The notes beneath the pieces are model-generated. The model saw nothing but the letters and a program-made list of their open reading frames with translations. It did not search any database and was not told the DNA's origin. The translations under genes and the position numbers were made by a program. Below, piece by piece: positions 23,763 through 25,300 of a DNA stretch of 25,300 nucleotides (position 1 is the stretch's first letter; each line of letters begins with the position of its first letter). The DNA is from a bacterium (GTDB taxonomy: Bacteria; JAJVIF01; JAGGVT01): positions 1 through 25,300 of the forward strand of contig JAGGVT010000104.1 of NCBI GenBank assembly GCA_021157815.1, written 5' to 3'.

Positions 23763-23910
23763 AACCTGCTAACCTACTAACTTACTAACATACTAACCTG
23801 CTAACCTGCTAACATACTAACCTGCTAACCTGCTAACCTGCTAACCTGCTAACCTGCTAACTTGCTAACTTGCTAACCTGCTAACTTGCTAACCTGCTAA
23901 CTTGCTAACC
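23763..23910. repeat. 8-bp tandem array (AACCTGCT), about 18.5 units
   Basis: The unit AACCTGCT and variants (AACTTGCT, AACATACT, AACCTACT) repeat without breaks. Units are most regular in the middle and vary more at the tRNA end. The array overlaps the last bases of the metallophosphoesterase-like gene and supplies its TAG stop. Each unit carries TAA on the plus strand and TAG on the minus strand, so three units close all six reading frames. Confidence 0.92.
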
Positions 23911-25095
23911 GTTTCCACCATACTCCCACACGCCAAACCAGTCGTTCATTTCACCATCATCGTTTCCCCATGATAATCCCATCGTTATTTCAATGTCCCA
24001 TTTCATTCCACTTGCGCCGTACGCGCTGAAAACCTTGTTATATCGCTCAATACTTGTCCTGTAATATTTCTCGCATTTATCAGCGTATTTCTCTATCTGG
24101 CAAACCTCCCATGAAATCGCGCTTTCATCGAATGAATATATTGTGTACGCGCACGGATAACTCACCAATGCCGGATTTATCGCTAACATTGATACCGGAT
24201 TAACATCAGGATACAGCACTTTTTTATTCAGATGATAATCTCCCATCAGAACAAGCGGAACTTTGTATTGCTCTATCAGCGAAAAAAATTCCTCAGACCT
24301 GTCCGATGCCTTGTTCACCCACCACGGATAATGCATCACGATATTTTCAGGCAATGTCGGATTGTTTCTCTCGGATTTTTTTGTACGTGGAATCCATTCA
24401 ACATCCTCAATCGGAGTATTCACACTCCGAAAAACAGGAGTAATCACCGGGCAGTGCTGGAAGATAATCACAGGCTTGTTTGAGTTGCGCTTTAAATCAT
24501 TCTCAAGCCATTCTATCTGCTCGGATTCAAACGAGCCGCGGTCGCCATTGAAATGAAGCACGTTGTCCATTCCAATTATATGAACAACATCGGAATCGCC
24601 ATTTGTAAAATCGAGCGAGAAATCATATTTCCGTACACCCGGATACGCTGAATCCTCAAACATGACATTCTCATTCAGGTTCTCGTACGTTACAGGAAAA
24701 TAGCGGCTTATTGTTGGAGGCGAATAATCGGGTTTGTAGTCCCAGTCACCGGGTATCATAAAAAACGGCGTGTCGAGTTCGTGAAGGATTTCAGACAGAA
24801 GTTTGTAATCAGCCATCGAACTGGAATTTATGTTATCACCGCAAAACAGTACAAAATCGATATCGTTGGATGGTTCAGTATCCTGATTAAGAGCGTTTAT
24901 TTCACCAATCGCGATTTGTAATAGATCCGCGCTTTGGTTAAGCAGCTTGAAATAGTCGGGCTTGTCTTTTGCGTTATGGTCGATATGCGGATCAGCTATC
25001 AGAGCGAACCTGAAATTGAAATCAGTTTTCGCATCAGCATTATTGAGCGGAGCAAAAACCAGAAAAAATAAAAGCGCTGTCAGAAGTCGTTTCAT
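23905..25095 (-). CDS. Secreted calcineurin-like metallophosphoesterase, variant metal motifs
   Basis: Encodes about 396 residues from the ATG at 25095; ATGs at 25104 and 25140 are alternatives, but 25095 gives a typical signal peptide (MKRLLTALLFFLVFAPLNNA then DAK), with no strong ribosome-binding site for any. The metallophosphoesterase order is present: DPHIDH (motif I), GDNINSS (II), GDWDYK in place of GNHD (III), FQHCPVI (IV) and GDYHLN in place of GHxH (V). So Asn and His of motif III and the first His of motif V are replaced by Asp, Trp and Asp. The substrate is unknown; activity may be altered rather than lost, since Asp can bind metal. The stop codon lies inside the 8-bp tandem array. 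Confidence 0.88.
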   Translation of the reverse strand: MKRLLTALLFFLVFAPLNNADAKTDFNFRFALIADPHIDHNAKDKPDYFKLLNQSADLLQIAIGEINALNQDTEPSNDIDFVLFCGDNINSSSMADYKLLSEILHELDTPFFMIPGDWDYKPDYSPPTISRYFPVTYENLNENVMFEDSAYPGVRKYDFSLDFTNGDSDVVHIIGMDNVLHFNGDRGSFESEQIEWLENDLKRNSNKPVIIFQHCPVITPVFRSVNTPIEDVEWIPRTKKSERNNPTLPENIVMHYPWWVNKASDRSEEFFSLIEQYKVPLVLMGDYHLNKKVLYPDVNPVSMLAINPALVSYPCAYTIYSFDESAISWEVCQIEKYADKCEKYYRTSIERYNKVFSAYGASGMKWDIEITMGLSWGNDDGEMNDWFGVWEYGGNG

Positions 25096-25168
25096 TACAG
25101 CCATCAGGATAGATTCAATTTGATTAATACACAAGAACACTAATGTTCAATTTAAACAGGATGTTGTT

Positions 25169-25200
25169 GTGGTGCGGGTATCCCGGGGCTGTTGAAAAAG
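25169..25200. repeat. Partial GTGGTGCGGG repeat joined to the TGTTGAAAAA element end
   Basis: GTGGTGCGGGTATCCCG is followed directly by GGGCTGTTGAAAAAG. This is the same association of outer arm and inner element end as at 8.0-8.2 kb, but with the rest missing or replaced. The stretch 25141-25300 holds no gene. Confidence 0.6.
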
Positions 25201-25246
25201 GTTTAATAGGCCAGAAAATCATAAGAAAACCATCAAGTATATTCAA

Positions 25247-25278
25247 TGTCATTCCGGGCTTGACCCGGAATCCATCTT
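25247..25278. repeat. Second copy of the TGTCATTCCGGGC palindromic repeat
   Basis: The 32 bases are identical to 2285-2316, and the similarity continues more loosely (AAGC, GAAAA, GGATT) to the window edge. Confidence 0.8.
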
Positions 25279-25300
25279 CAAGCCTGGAAAACGTGGATTC

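Noticed and set aside
23763-23910. CRISPR array
   Set aside because: The repeats are 8 bp with no spacers and no cas genes nearby; this is a simple tandem repeat.

Overview
The window looks like a bacterial chromosome segment of moderate GC, probably from an uncultivated or poorly characterised phylum. I could not place it taxonomically. It carries housekeeping genes (rpsB, tsf, a tRNA-Pro), standard lipoprotein signal peptides and vegetative-type promoters (TTGACA, 17-bp spacer, TAAAAT or similar). Nearly all genes lie on the minus strand; the one clear exception is a DUF3800 gene at 11.2-11.9 kb.

Layout. (1) 1-7838: three tandem paralogous lipoprotein genes. The one at the left edge runs off the window. 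They share an N-terminal module of about 450 residues and differ at the C-terminus: PKD plus PQQ-type propeller in one, right-handed beta-helix in the other two. A wrecked fourth lipoprotein gene lies between two of them, and a Fur-like box precedes the first-transcribed copy. (2) 7.9-8.3 kb: a small non-coding inverted-repeat element inserted inside a second inverted repeat, with a 6-bp target duplication. (3) 8.3-11.1 kb: a zinc-ribbon membrane protein, then tsf and rpsB. The rpsB leader has a terminator-like hairpin and a possible autoregulatory pseudoknot. (4) 11.2-12.0 kb: a DUF3800 gene on the plus strand, facing a candidate ~50-nt RNA with its own promoter and terminator. (5) 12.1-15.7 kb: a minus-strand set of a membrane-anchored unknown protein, a MoxR ATPase, a DUF58 protein (GTGA stop-start overlap) and a YggU-family protein. 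(6) 16.0-19.4 kb: a tail-anchored zinc-ribbon/TPR protein and a DUF2723 multi-membrane protein with C-terminal TPRs. (7) 19.4-21.7 kb: a class III aminotransferase of putrescine-aminotransferase type, preceded by about 700 bp of stacked repeats. (8) 21.6-25.1 kb: a sulfatase-fold protein lacking several catalytic residues, another nested repeat, tRNA-Pro(GGG), an 8-bp tandem array and a secreted metallophosphoesterase-like protein with altered metal motifs.

How the genes work together. rpsB-tsf supply translation. MoxR and DUF58 typically act together as an ATPase chaperone and its membrane-anchored partner, and the neighbouring membrane protein may belong to them. The surface lipoproteins look like one anchoring or stalk module carrying interchangeable C-terminal domains. 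Spaces between genes are unusually rich in small palindromic elements, several nested in one another, which suggests long-lasting mobilisation of non-autonomous repeats. No transposase, CRISPR array or rRNA is visible.
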